Below are positions 8,326 to 16,687 of a stretch of 64,000 nt of DNA, piece after piece. The stretch comes from Marinobacter algicola DG893 (GTDB lineage Bacteria; Pseudomonadota; Gammaproteobacteria; Pseudomonadales; Oleiphilaceae): the NCBI RefSeq assembly GCF_000170835.1, contig NZ_ABCP01000006.1, positions 1-64,000 of the forward strand. The letters are read 5' to 3'. The position numbers and the translations under genes were made by a program. Under the pieces are notes generated by a model. The model did not search any database and had not been told where the DNA came from. It worked only from the letters and a program-made list of their open reading frames with translations. Numbering within the stretch: the first letter of the stretch is position 1; each line of letters begins with the position of its first letter.

Positions 8326-9450
8326 TCATTCCTGATTCTTGAACTCAAAGACTTCTTTTGGCGTCACCATTTCACCGGTGTCATTACCCCAGGCATTCCG
8401 CTCATAGGTGATGACCGCAGCGAGGTCGACTTCGCTCAGTTGACCGCCAAACGCCTGCATGGCGGTGCCGGAAACGCCGTTTACAACAATGTCCAGATGC
8501 GCCTGCATGTCTTCGGTCGTGACTTTGCTGCCTTTCAGGGCCGGGAACGCTGGCGGCGCACCGCTACCATCTGCCTGGTGGCAGGCAGCACACGCGCTGG
8601 CGTAGGCTTTTTCACCACGTGCCATCAGCTCTTCCAGGGTCCAGTCTTTCTCGGTCAGCTCACGCTCACGCTGGGCCGCCTCCTTCTGCTCAGCCACCCA
8701 GGCATCGTATTCGTCCTGAGGCACCGCCTTGACCACCACAGGCATGAAACCGTGTTTTACGCCACACAGCTCGGTGCATTGACCACGATAGATACCGGGC
8801 TCGTCGACCCTGGTCCAGGTTTCGTTCACAAAGCCGGGAATGGCGTCCTTTTTCACGCCGAAGGCAGGCACCCACCAGGAGTGGATAACATCATTGGCGG
8901 TGACCAACAGGCGGATTTTTGCCCCAACGGGCACTACCATCGGGTTGTCGACTTCCAGCAGGTAGTTCTCGGTTTTCTCGGTGCGGTTGTAGATTTCGTC
9001 ATCGCTGGTGGTGATGTTCGAAAAATAGCCAAACTCCTCGTCGATGTAGTCGTACTTCCAGCGCCACTGATAGCCAGTGACCTTGATGTCGACATCCGCC
9101 TCGCTGGTGTCGTACATATCCACCAGTGTTGCTGTCGCGGGAATGGCCATCACAACGAGAATCACGAGGGGGATGATGGTCCAGAGGATCTCGACCAGGG
9201 TATTCTCGTGAAAGTTTGCCGGTTTCCGGCCCGGGGACTTGCGATGAGCGAAGATGGACCAGAACATGACCCCGAACACCACGATGCCGATGGCAACGCA
9301 GATCCAGAGGATCGTCATGTGAAGGCTGAAAATTTCATTACTGGTACCGGTGACCCCGGGACTCATGTTCAGCGTCCAGTCCGCCATGGACAACGCTGGC
9401 GTCATAAGCCCGCCCAAGAGGACACCTGCCCGCTTAGCGTGCACGCGCAT
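8326..9450 (-). CDS. ctaC: Cytochrome c oxidase subunit II with fused cytochrome c domain
   Basis: A 374-residue subunit. Residues 1-22 look like a signal peptide, two membrane helices follow (~42-68 and ~85-108), then the CuA cupredoxin domain with H190, C225, E227, C229, H233 and M236 all in place, and finally a C-terminal class I cytochrome c domain with CAACH at 287-291. The fused cytochrome marks a caa3-like enzyme that can take electrons from soluble or membrane cytochromes. An open frame extends to 9525, but the ATG at 9450 gives a proper signal peptide and has a GGAG about 10 bases upstream. First gene of the oxidase block. Confidence 0.95.
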   Translation of the reverse strand: MRVHAKRAGVLLGGLMTPALSMADWTLNMSPGVTGTSNEIFSLHMTILWICVAIGIVVFGVMFWSIFAHRKSPGRKPANFHENTLVEILWTIIPLVILVVMAIPATATLVDMYDTSEADVDIKVTGYQWRWKYDYIDEEFGYFSNITTSDDEIYNRTEKTENYLLEVDNPMVVPVGAKIRLLVTANDVIHSWWVPAFGVKKDAIPGFVNETWTRVDEPGIYRGQCTELCGVKHGFMPVVVKAVPQDEYDAWVAEQKEAAQRERELTEKDWTLEELMARGEKAYASACAACHQADGSGAPPAFPALKGSKVTTEDMQAHLDIVVNGVSGTAMQAFGGQLSEVDLAAVITYERNAWGNDTGEMVTPKEVFEFKNQE

Positions 9451-9644
9451 AATACTGTGTCTCCACAGAGTGTTATTCTTGTCGGATTTTGCGTCCAATC
9501 CCCCTGTTCCTGACTGTGCTCGCACACACTGTCCAAATCAGGGTGGAAGTCTGCTATGGATAATACACAACCCAGTATAGACACAGATCAAAAAAATGCG
9601 AAAGTCCGTCCGCCCATAAATGTACTAAAGAAGGAAGGCTGCTC

Positions 9645-10985
9645 ATTCCCATAAAATCCGCTCCGCAACTCGCCACCACCGACCGCAGGCTCTGGGCGCT
9701 GGCCTGGCCACTGATGCTCACCAATCTCACAGTGCCGCTTCTGGGGCTTGTGGATACCGCCGTACTGGGGCATCTCGACACACCGGAATACCTGGGTGCT
9801 GTCGCGGTGGGCGCAAACCTGTTCAGCATCCTCTACTGGACCTTTGGTTTTATGCGCATGGGTACAACGGGGCTGGCCGCCCAGGCCTGGGGAAAACGCG
9901 ATGAATTCGCACAGATCGCCCTGTTGCTGCGCTCCGTGCTGCTGGCGATCGGTATCGGCCTGCTGCTGATCCTGTTTCATCAGCCCCTAATCAAACTGGG
10001 CCTGACTCTGATGAACCCCAGCGAACGTGTTGCTGCGCTGGCCGCTGAGTATGCCAGCATCCGTATCTGGAGCGCACCGGCCGTGCTCTGCCAGTACACA
10101 CTGGTGGGCTGGCTGATAGGGACGCAGTATGCACGGGGGCCCATGGTCATGCTGATTGTAGCCAACGGGCTCAATATTTTTCTCGATGTGCTCTTTGTCA
10201 CCGGTTTTGGCTGGAACAGCCGGGGCGTTGCCATGGCCACCGTCATGGCAGAATATTCGGCGGCGGCCATCGGCTTCTACATGGTGCTGAAACGAATGCC
10301 GGACGGCCAGGGGTTCGAGCGGGCGCTGTTCGGGCAAGTGCAGGACTACCTCAGGATATTACAGGTCAACCGGTACATCATGGTGCGCACCGTTGCCCTG
10401 CTTCTGGTGCTGGCCTTCTTCACCGCACAGGGCGCACGGCAGGGCGATACCATACTGGCGGCCAATGCGGTGTTGATAACCTTTCTACTGATCATCTCCA
10501 ATGGCCTTGACGGCTTCGCCAATGCCGCCGAAGCACTGATTGGCGAAGCCGTCGGCAGCGACAGCCGGCATCAGTTCCGGAAAGTATTCAAGGTGGCGTT
10601 CCGATGGTCTTTGTGGGGTTCCGTGCTGTTTACGGTCGCCTTTGTCCTTGGTGGGCGCTTTCTCATCGGCCTGCTGACCGGCATTGAGGAAGTGCGTACA
10701 ACCGCCTGGGACTACCTGCCCTGGCTGTGGATGCTGCCGCTGGCGTCGGTGTGGGGCTTCCTTCTGGATGGTGTGTTTATCGGCGCAACCCGAACGCGGG
10801 ACATGCAGAATACCATGCTGTTTTCGGCGCTGGCGGTCTTCCTGCCGGTCTGGTGGCTGACGACCGGATGGGGTAATCATGGGCTGTGGTTCTCGCTGAT
10901 CTGCCTGATGCTGGCACGGGCGATTTCCATGGGTTGGCTGTTTGTGAGCCATTCGCGGCATGATCGCTGGTTTTCAGAACAGTGA
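9645..10985 (+). CDS. MATE efflux transporter, DinF-like, with probable ATT start
   Basis: A MATE exporter of about 446 residues with twelve membrane helices, resembling the DinF subgroup (TVPLLGLVDTAVLGHLDTPEYLGAVAVG). Substrate unknown. The first ATG in frame is at 9714, inside the first helix: upstream in-frame codons encode LWALAWPLMLTNLTVPLLG, matching the start of helix 1 in DinF, so translation must begin earlier. No ATG, GTG or TTG exists in frame there. ATT at 9645 has AAGGAAGG six bases upstream (9631-9638) and gives MPIKSAPQLATTDRRLWALA. I choose it, with ATG 9714 as the conventional alternative. It is divergent from ctaC. Confidence 0.8.
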   Translation: MPIKSAPQLATTDRRLWALAWPLMLTNLTVPLLGLVDTAVLGHLDTPEYLGAVAVGANLFSILYWTFGFMRMGTTGLAAQAWGKRDEFAQIALLLRSVLLAIGIGLLLILFHQPLIKLGLTLMNPSERVAALAAEYASIRIWSAPAVLCQYTLVGWLIGTQYARGPMVMLIVANGLNIFLDVLFVTGFGWNSRGVAMATVMAEYSAAAIGFYMVLKRMPDGQGFERALFGQVQDYLRILQVNRYIMVRTVALLLVLAFFTAQGARQGDTILAANAVLITFLLIISNGLDGFANAAEALIGEAVGSDSRHQFRKVFKVAFRWSLWGSVLFTVAFVLGGRFLIGLLTGIEEVRTTAWDYLPWLWMLPLASVWGFLLDGVFIGATRTRDMQNTMLFSALAVFLPVWWLTTGWGNHGLWFSLICLMLARAISMGWLFVSHSRHDRWFSEQ

Positions 10986-11126
10986 AGAAGCTTGGAGCCA
11001 ATCCATGGACAACACGTTCAGGTTTAATGCACACACCACAGCAGCCTGTTAAATCTCGTCTACACTTGTGAGAAAAGGCAGGCATGTTGCGGTAGCCAGC
11101 CGCTTCCCCATGCCCCTGACGATCCC

Positions 11127-11834
11127 ATGCGTATAACGGGAGGCGCCTTGCGACCCCATTCCGTTCAGAGACCGGCATCTCCTGAAATGACACCAAAGGT
11201 AGTTCTCGACATCATTGATCAGGCCCGAAGGCAGGAAGCCCGTTCCGGCACCTTTCTCAAGCAACTGCGGGAGAGGGCGTCGACGCTGCCTGCCACTATC
11301 ACCATTGACGGTTACCAGCCGGCGACCTGTCTGTTCCAGTTTGCCATTGAGTACATCGAAATGGCGCCGCGACTGATTGAATGCGTGGAAGCCTGCGCAA
11401 AAGAAGCCGGCAAGGCCGAGCTGTTTGCACCTTTTGTAGAGGCCGCCATCGGTTATTTTACCCAACCGTCTGTTCTTCTGGTACGTTATGATGGCCTTGA
11501 CGGGCTTCTTATACGAGCCTATCTCTGTCACCGATTGATGGAGGAAATGTACGAAAACAATCGCTCCACCCGCGCCAGTGAGCTGGTGGACGTGGAAGCA
11601 ACACGGGCAAACCTGCTGGCGCATCAGTTGATCGGCGAACCGTTCGCCAACGAACTGGACCAGTCCATCACCGTCACCGTGTTACAGATTGCCGGCTCAC
11701 CGGACTATTACGAACTGAATCTGGATCCATTCGTAGAACAGACAAGGAACGTTGCATGGGACTGGATGAGACACTATTGGGAAAACCTGCTGGTCCGTAA
11801 CCACATACGTTTGTCGTTGGGAGCGGGCCTGTAG
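11127..11834 (+). CDS. Unknown protein at head of the cupredoxin/EAL operon
   Basis: A protein of 235 residues from ATG 11127 or 215 from ATG 11187. Neither start has a strong ribosome binding site, and the second begins the more protein-like MTPKVVLDIIDQARRQ. It is largely helical and soluble, with no signal peptide or membrane helix, and I do not recognise the family. Segments that could be useful for a search are YIEMAPRLIECVEACAKEAG and NVAWDWMRHYWENLLVRN. It ends 22 bases before the cupredoxin gene on the same strand, so it is probably co-transcribed with it. A cytoplasmic partner or regulator is possible but unsupported. Confidence 0.65.
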   Translation: MRITGGALRPHSVQRPASPEMTPKVVLDIIDQARRQEARSGTFLKQLRERASTLPATITIDGYQPATCLFQFAIEYIEMAPRLIECVEACAKEAGKAELFAPFVEAAIGYFTQPSVLLVRYDGLDGLLIRAYLCHRLMEEMYENNRSTRASELVDVEATRANLLAHQLIGEPFANELDQSITVTVLQIAGSPDYYELNLDPFVEQTRNVAWDWMRHYWENLLVRNHIRLSLGAGL

Positions 11835-11856
11835 AAAATACGGATGAACAACATCG

Positions 11857-12522
11857 ATGTACAAGCTAACCGTTACCTTGTTTCTGTTGCTTGGAGGCTC
11901 TCTCTGCGACGGTGCCGAGACCAACACGATACCTCTTCAACTGACCGATAGCCTGTCAGGAACGCCGGTCGCGAATGCCGTGGTGATTCTGGAAAACGGC
12001 CCCTCCGAATCCCCCGTGGAGGCTGAGATTGTTCAGAAAAACCGCAACTTTCACCCCCATACGTTGATCATACCCAAGTATTCCAGAGTGGATTTTCCCA
12101 ACCAGGACAATACTCAGCACCACGTCTACTCGTTCTCACCTGCCAAGGCATTCAACATTGAGCTATACGCCGGACGACCGACAGAGCCGGTTGTCTTTGA
12201 CAAGACCGGTGTGGTGGAAATTGGCTGCAACATTCATGACCACATGCAGGCATTTATCCTGGTCACCGACAGTGCACCCTCCGGCCGAACCGATGAACAG
12301 GGCCGATTGACGGTTGAGATTCCACCGCCGGCTGACAGTGATTCCGGTACACAGACCGGGTTGCTGGTCTGGCACCCGCGACTGACAGACAATACCCGTA
12401 TGGCCCGATTCACCGTTGGGAAACCCTATCCGGAATCGCTCGAACTGTCGGTGGAATTGTCCCCGGAACCCACAAGTGATGACCCACTGGATGGCCTGCA
12501 AGAACGTTTCCGGGAGCTTTGA
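11857..12522 (+). CDS. Periplasmic cupredoxin-like protein
   Basis: A 221-residue secreted protein: signal peptide at ~1-20, then a domain resembling the plastocyanin-like proteins often labelled methylamine utilization proteins. Candidate copper ligands are H88/H89 in TQHHVYSFS, C124 and H127 in GCNIHDHM, and M130, a type 1 copper arrangement with short Cys-to-Met spacing compared with plastocyanin. The C-terminal ~75 residues (from PSGRTDEQG) look like a carboxypeptidase regulatory-type beta domain. Its stop shares a base with the start of the phosphodiesterase gene, so expression is tightly linked. No methylamine dehydrogenase genes are nearby, so that label should not be taken as function. 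Confidence 0.8.
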   Translation: MYKLTVTLFLLLGGSLCDGAETNTIPLQLTDSLSGTPVANAVVILENGPSESPVEAEIVQKNRNFHPHTLIIPKYSRVDFPNQDNTQHHVYSFSPAKAFNIELYAGRPTEPVVFDKTGVVEIGCNIHDHMQAFILVTDSAPSGRTDEQGRLTVEIPPPADSDSGTQTGLLVWHPRLTDNTRMARFTVGKPYPESLELSVELSPEPTSDDPLDGLQERFREL

Positions 12523-14897
12523 TGGCGGTCGCTAGCCGAATAGGGTTTCGTGGGCGTTTGGTGACGGTCATGGTCACCATGGTTGCCATCGTCAGTCTCA
12601 GCATTGGCGCACTGTTGATGCTCTACCTGTTCGAAGATGAAAAAGCACGTGCACTTGAGCAACTGAGCCTCGGTGAGCGCGTTGCAGAGGAGGTGCTGGA
12701 GCGTCGTACCAGCCTGATTCTTTCCCGGCTGGACGTTGTGGTCCGTGATTTCGGCTTTCGCTCTGCCGTCGCCAGTGGTGATCGCGCCACCACAGACAGT
12801 GCGCTGACCAATCAGGCAGGACGGGTAAACGCTGATTTCGCCGTCTTGCTTGCCAGTGACGGCCGAGTCCTTGCCGACACCGATAGGCTACCTGAATCGC
12901 TAACCAGTAGCCCGCTGACAACGGAACTGGTGACCAAAGCTCGACAATCCGGCTTTTCCCGCCAGATGAGCGTTTTCGGTGCCGACGGCTTTGAACTGCT
13001 CACCATTCCGGTGGAAGCGCCCGGATTAAGGGCATGGCTGATTGCCGGTTTCAACATCAATAATGATCTGACCGACATTATCGGTCGACTCAGCGGGACC
13101 GAGGTGCTATTCAGGGCCTCCTCCAGCGAGGGCGGTGGCTATCAGATTCTTACCAATCCGGGTGCTATCAACGCATCCAGGCTGGATGAACTGAACAACG
13201 CCATGGCCAGGACCTCCGGCGAGGACCGGTTTCTCGAGAGTACACACTATTTTACCCGCATCATAAGCCTGACCGGAGACGAAACGCCGGCTCTCCAGCT
13301 GCTCCTACTGATCAACCGCGAGGCCCGTCTCAGCAACTACTATGAGCGTGCTTTGGAAATTCTGACTCTGGTCAGTGCCGTTCTTGTTCTGGCAGCCCTG
13401 ATTGCGCTCATTATCGCTCGCAACATGGGACGACCGGTACTGGAATTGGCAGACTATGCAAAGGCGATCGGCGATGGTGATACACCCACACCTCCCCGCA
13501 TTCGCGCCGGCGGTGAACTGGCTCAATTGCGCAGGGCGCTCGGCGACATGCTGAGCAAGCTACGGGACCGCGAAGAACAGATACACTACGCCGCCAGCCA
13601 CGATGAAATTACCGGGCTCCCTAATCGCAACGCCTTCCTGTCGCGCCTGCGGGATCAGTTCAACAACCACCGCCCCTGCAGTGTGATGGGCCTGCGCCTC
13701 AATGACATTTCTGACGTCAATGACACCCTTGGGCTCGAGTTCGGGGACAAGGTTCTACGGGCGGTGTCGGCCAGGCTGGAAGAAGCACTGCCTGGCAGCT
13801 CGGCATTGGCCAGGACCGGCGGCGCCGAATTCCTGATGATGACAGGCCCCCAGACACAACCCGAGCTCGACAAGCTTGCCACCAGGATCAGCGAAATTGT
13901 GGAGTCACCGTTGTTCATCGACAACACTCCGTTCTCCCTTCGTTGCACCATGGTGACGCTGCAGCTGCCCCAGGACGCCATCGACACCGATCAGGTTCGC
14001 AGGCGACTGAACCTGACGTTTGAGCAGGCACAGAAAAGCCGGCTGCCCGTCACACATTATCAGCCAGGTCAGGATGAGAACCACCTGAGGGAGCTTCAGT
14101 TGATCTCCGATCTGCACCACGCCATTGCCAGCAACGGCTTGCATATGAACTACCAGCCCAAGCTCGATATGGCGTCTGCCAGCTTTCATCAAGCCGAAGC
14201 ACTGGTGCGATGGATTCACCCGGACCTTGGGTTCATCTCGCCGGAAGAGTTCATTTTCCTGGCGGAGCAATCCGGCCAGATCACCGACCTGACCCGACAT
14301 ATCCTCCGCCGCGTTGCCAACGACGCAGGCAAGTGGCACGCCGCGGGCCTGAAGATCGGTGTTGCCATCAACCTGTCGGCCCTCGACCTGACCCGCCCGG
14401 AACTGGCCAGGGAAGTTGCCGATGCGTTTTCCCAGTGGCAGCTACCCATGTCCAGTATCACCCTGGAGGTGACCGAAAGCGCGCTGATGGAGGAGCCCGA
14501 AACGGCCTTTGAAACCCTGAGGCGCTTGCGCCAACTCGGCGTCACGCTGTCGGTGGATGATTTTGGCACGGGTTATTCCTCGCTGTCGCAATTACGCAAG
14601 CTGCCGGTGCAGGAACTCAAAATCGACAAATCCTTCGTCCTGCGCCTGAACACCGAACCCCAGGACCAGCTCATCGTTCGCTCCACCATCGATATGGCTC
14701 ATGGCCTGGGGTTGAGGGTTGTCGCGGAAGGGATCGAGAATGCTGAAAGCTGGGCGCTGCTGCGGGACTGGGGCTGCGAGATCGGGCAGGGGTTCTTCCT
14801 CAGCCGCCCCGTCGCCGCAGGCGACCTGAAGGAGACAGAACAGTCGCTGACGGACCGTCAGCCGGAACTCAGATATGCAGGAGAAACCACGTCATGA
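12522..14897 (+). CDS. Membrane c-di-GMP phosphodiesterase (periplasmic sensor-HAMP-GGAEF-EAL)
   Basis: A 791-residue protein: membrane helix ~13-36, periplasmic sensor ~37-278, second helix ~279-299, HAMP ~300-352, degenerate GGDEF ~353-515, EAL ~520-775. The GGDEF signature is GGAEF (433-437), so cyclase activity is unlikely, though GTP binding is possible. The EAL domain keeps EALVRW (559), the Asn in INLSALDL, the Glu in LEVTES, DDFGTGYSS (679), the Lys in LKIDKSF and the Glu in VVAEGIE, so phosphodiesterase activity is expected. The ATG overlaps the cupredoxin stop in TGATG. The periplasmic domain may read the state of the cupredoxin or globin encoded beside it; that is inference. Confidence 0.9.
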   Translation: MAVASRIGFRGRLVTVMVTMVAIVSLSIGALLMLYLFEDEKARALEQLSLGERVAEEVLERRTSLILSRLDVVVRDFGFRSAVASGDRATTDSALTNQAGRVNADFAVLLASDGRVLADTDRLPESLTSSPLTTELVTKARQSGFSRQMSVFGADGFELLTIPVEAPGLRAWLIAGFNINNDLTDIIGRLSGTEVLFRASSSEGGGYQILTNPGAINASRLDELNNAMARTSGEDRFLESTHYFTRIISLTGDETPALQLLLLINREARLSNYYERALEILTLVSAVLVLAALIALIIARNMGRPVLELADYAKAIGDGDTPTPPRIRAGGELAQLRRALGDMLSKLRDREEQIHYAASHDEITGLPNRNAFLSRLRDQFNNHRPCSVMGLRLNDISDVNDTLGLEFGDKVLRAVSARLEEALPGSSALARTGGAEFLMMTGPQTQPELDKLATRISEIVESPLFIDNTPFSLRCTMVTLQLPQDAIDTDQVRRRLNLTFEQAQKSRLPVTHYQPGQDENHLRELQLISDLHHAIASNGLHMNYQPKLDMASASFHQAEALVRWIHPDLGFISPEEFIFLAEQSGQITDLTRHILRRVANDAGKWHAAGLKIGVAINLSALDLTRPELAREVADAFSQWQLPMSSITLEVTESALMEEPETAFETLRRLRQLGVTLSVDDFGTGYSSLSQLRKLPVQELKIDKSFVLRLNTEPQDQLIVRSTIDMAHGLGLRVVAEGIENAESWALLRDWGCEIGQGFFLSRPVAAGDLKETEQSLTDRQPELRYAGETTS

Positions 14898-15775
14898 CAC
14901 GCTTTGCCACGTTACTCAGCACCGGTTTACTGGCATTAACGGCATCGGCGAGCCTGTCTGCAGACACGGGCAGCAGGCTCTGGGCCACCGGAGGGGTGAC
15001 CTCCGTCGGAGGCGCCGCCGGGGGCGGTCTGTCACCCTGGGCCCTGCTTGGCGGCTATGCCAGCGATGAAGAGTGGGGGGGCACGCTGACCCTCTCCCGC
15101 GCCGCAACCGACGACTATACCCTGTCGGTGGTTGGGGCCGGTGTCACCTGGAACAATCGTATCGAGCTCACCCTGGCACGCCAGACCCTGGACCTGGACA
15201 GCCTGGTGTTCACCCTGAAAAACGGCTTTGGACTTGAAGAGGACGAACTGGTGCAGGACGTTTTCGGCCTCAAGGTGAGGCTCGCCGGCGACGCCCTTTA
15301 TAGTCCCTGGGGGCAATGGTCAGCCGGCCTTCTGCACAAACGCAACCGCGAGTTCACCGTGCCCGACGCCATCGGCGCCGAAGACGACAGCGGCACCGAT
15401 ATCTACGTCGGTGGCAGCAAACTGTTCTTCGCGGCGGTGATGGATCGCAATCTGCTGGTCAATGCCACCGTCCGCGGGACTAAAGCCAATCAGGGCGGTC
15501 TCCTGGGTTTTGGTGGCGACCGCAACGATAGCTACGAGGCGATGTTTGAAGGCAGCGTCGGGTTGTTTGTGACCCGCCAGTGGCTGGTGGGTACCGAATA
15601 CCGCCAGAAGCCGGACAATCTGGGTTTCGCCACCGAGGACGACTGGTGGGATGTCTTCGTTGCCTGGGTACCCGATCGGCGCTTGTCGATCACGGCTGCC
15701 CTGGTCAATCTTGGTGACGTTGCCACCCTGGAAGACCAGCGTGGCGCTTATCTGTCACTGCAGGCCAGTTTCTGA
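14894..15775 (+). CDS. DUF3034 family envelope protein
   Basis: A 293-residue protein with a cleavable signal peptide (1-23, ending SASLSA) and alternating hydrophobic strands ending in Phe (LSLQASF), typical of an outer-membrane beta-barrel. The start RLWATGGVTSVGGAAGGGL and the overall layout match DUF3034, a family without known function. It overlaps the phosphodiesterase gene by 4 bases (ATGA) and is followed by the lipoglobin gene after 17 bases. Likely position in the outer membrane, next to a lipoprotein globin, is inferred from sequence type. Confidence 0.78.
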   Translation: MTRFATLLSTGLLALTASASLSADTGSRLWATGGVTSVGGAAGGGLSPWALLGGYASDEEWGGTLTLSRAATDDYTLSVVGAGVTWNNRIELTLARQTLDLDSLVFTLKNGFGLEEDELVQDVFGLKVRLAGDALYSPWGQWSAGLLHKRNREFTVPDAIGAEDDSGTDIYVGGSKLFFAAVMDRNLLVNATVRGTKANQGGLLGFGGDRNDSYEAMFEGSVGLFVTRQWLVGTEYRQKPDNLGFATEDDWWDVFVAWVPDRRLSITAALVNLGDVATLEDQRGAYLSLQASF

Positions 15776-15792
15776 CAACCCGGGAGGATACA

Positions 15793-16233
15793 ATGAAACA
15801 TTCCGTCATCATCATGGTTCTGTTGCCCCTGCTGGTCCTCACCGGTTGCCAGTCCATGGTTGAATCCAACCAGCAGAACGCGTCTCTCTATCAACAGCTT
15901 GGGGAGCGTTCCGGCATTGCCGATATCGTCGAGGATCTGCTCTACCGGATTGTCGAGGACGAGCGTATCAACGACCAGTTTCGTGGCATTGACGTACGCC
16001 AGTTCCACACCAACCTGACGGACCAACTGTGTGAACTCAGTGGTGGCCCCTGCACTTATTCCGGACGCGGAATGCGCGAAAGCCATGCTGATATGAATGT
16101 GACTGACACCCAGTTCAATGCTCTGGCTGAGAACCTTATCCTGGCCATGGAAGAAAACGGCATACCCACGGGCGCGCAGAACCGGCTCATCAAAAAACTG
16201 GTGCCACTGTACCCTCAGATCCGCAACCTTTGA
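15793..16233 (+). CDS. Lipoprotein group 1 truncated hemoglobin
   Basis: A 146-residue protein with a lipoprotein signal: LTGC with C19 as the lipidated residue and Gln at +2, which favours sorting to the outer membrane. The rest is a truncated globin: LYQQLGERSGI at the start of the fold and proximal His H98 in GRGMRESHADMNVT, a strong family match. C80 and C87 could form a disulfide in the periplasm. Globins of this class bind heme and small gases such as O2 or NO, but most are cytoplasmic, so the lipid anchor is unusual. Ribosome binding site GGGAGG (15781-15786) is strong. It belongs to the operon starting at 11127 or 11857. Confidence 0.88.
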   Translation: MKHSVIIMVLLPLLVLTGCQSMVESNQQNASLYQQLGERSGIADIVEDLLYRIVEDERINDQFRGIDVRQFHTNLTDQLCELSGGPCTYSGRGMRESHADMNVTDTQFNALAENLILAMEENGIPTGAQNRLIKKLVPLYPQIRNL

Positions 16234-16298
16234 GTCAGGCGACAAACCGGTTAAGCTTGCTCGCTGGCCAATAAACCTTTCCTGACGGGAGATAGACC

Positions 16299-16685
16299 TT
16301 GCTCGACAACGCGGATCTGGGAAAACTGATTGTTCGACTGACCCTCGGCGGACTATTGCTGTTTCACGGCATTGCCAAGCTGTTCCATGGCGTGGGCTTC
16401 ATCGAAGGTCAACTGGCCAGCCACGGGATTCCCGCCTTTTTCGCGTGGGGCGTGTTCATCGGTGAGTTGCTGGCACCGCTGATGGTGATCCTGGGCTACC
16501 AGACCCGCATCGGCGCCTTGCTCATCGCCTTCAACATGCTGGTGGCCATTGCGCTGGTACACAGCCACGAACTGTTGTCGCTGGGTGGCAGTGGCGGCTG
16601 GGCACTCGAGCTTCAGGGTTTCTTCCTGTTCATTGCGGTGGCCGTTGTGTTCCTCGGTCCCGGCCGCTACAAACTGAAAAACTGA
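16299..16685 (+). CDS. DoxX family membrane protein
   Basis: A 128-residue protein of four membrane helices. LTLGGLLLFHGIAKLFHG and FIGELLAPLMVILGYQTRIGALL are typical of DoxX/DoxD-like proteins, which are linked to respiratory or redox stress functions in other bacteria. The start is TTG at 16299 with GGGAGA about seven bases before it. It lies 65 bases after the globin gene on the same strand and may be the last gene of that operon. It converges on the diguanylate cyclase gene with 2 bases between stops. Confidence 0.85.
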   Translation: MLDNADLGKLIVRLTLGGLLLFHGIAKLFHGVGFIEGQLASHGIPAFFAWGVFIGELLAPLMVILGYQTRIGALLIAFNMLVAIALVHSHELLSLGGSGGWALELQGFFLFIAVAVVFLGPGRYKLKN

Positions 16686-16687
16686 CG

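Noticed and set aside
11857..12522. Methylamine utilisation function for the cupredoxin
   Set aside because: The label comes from database naming habits; no methylamine dehydrogenase or maturation genes are present.
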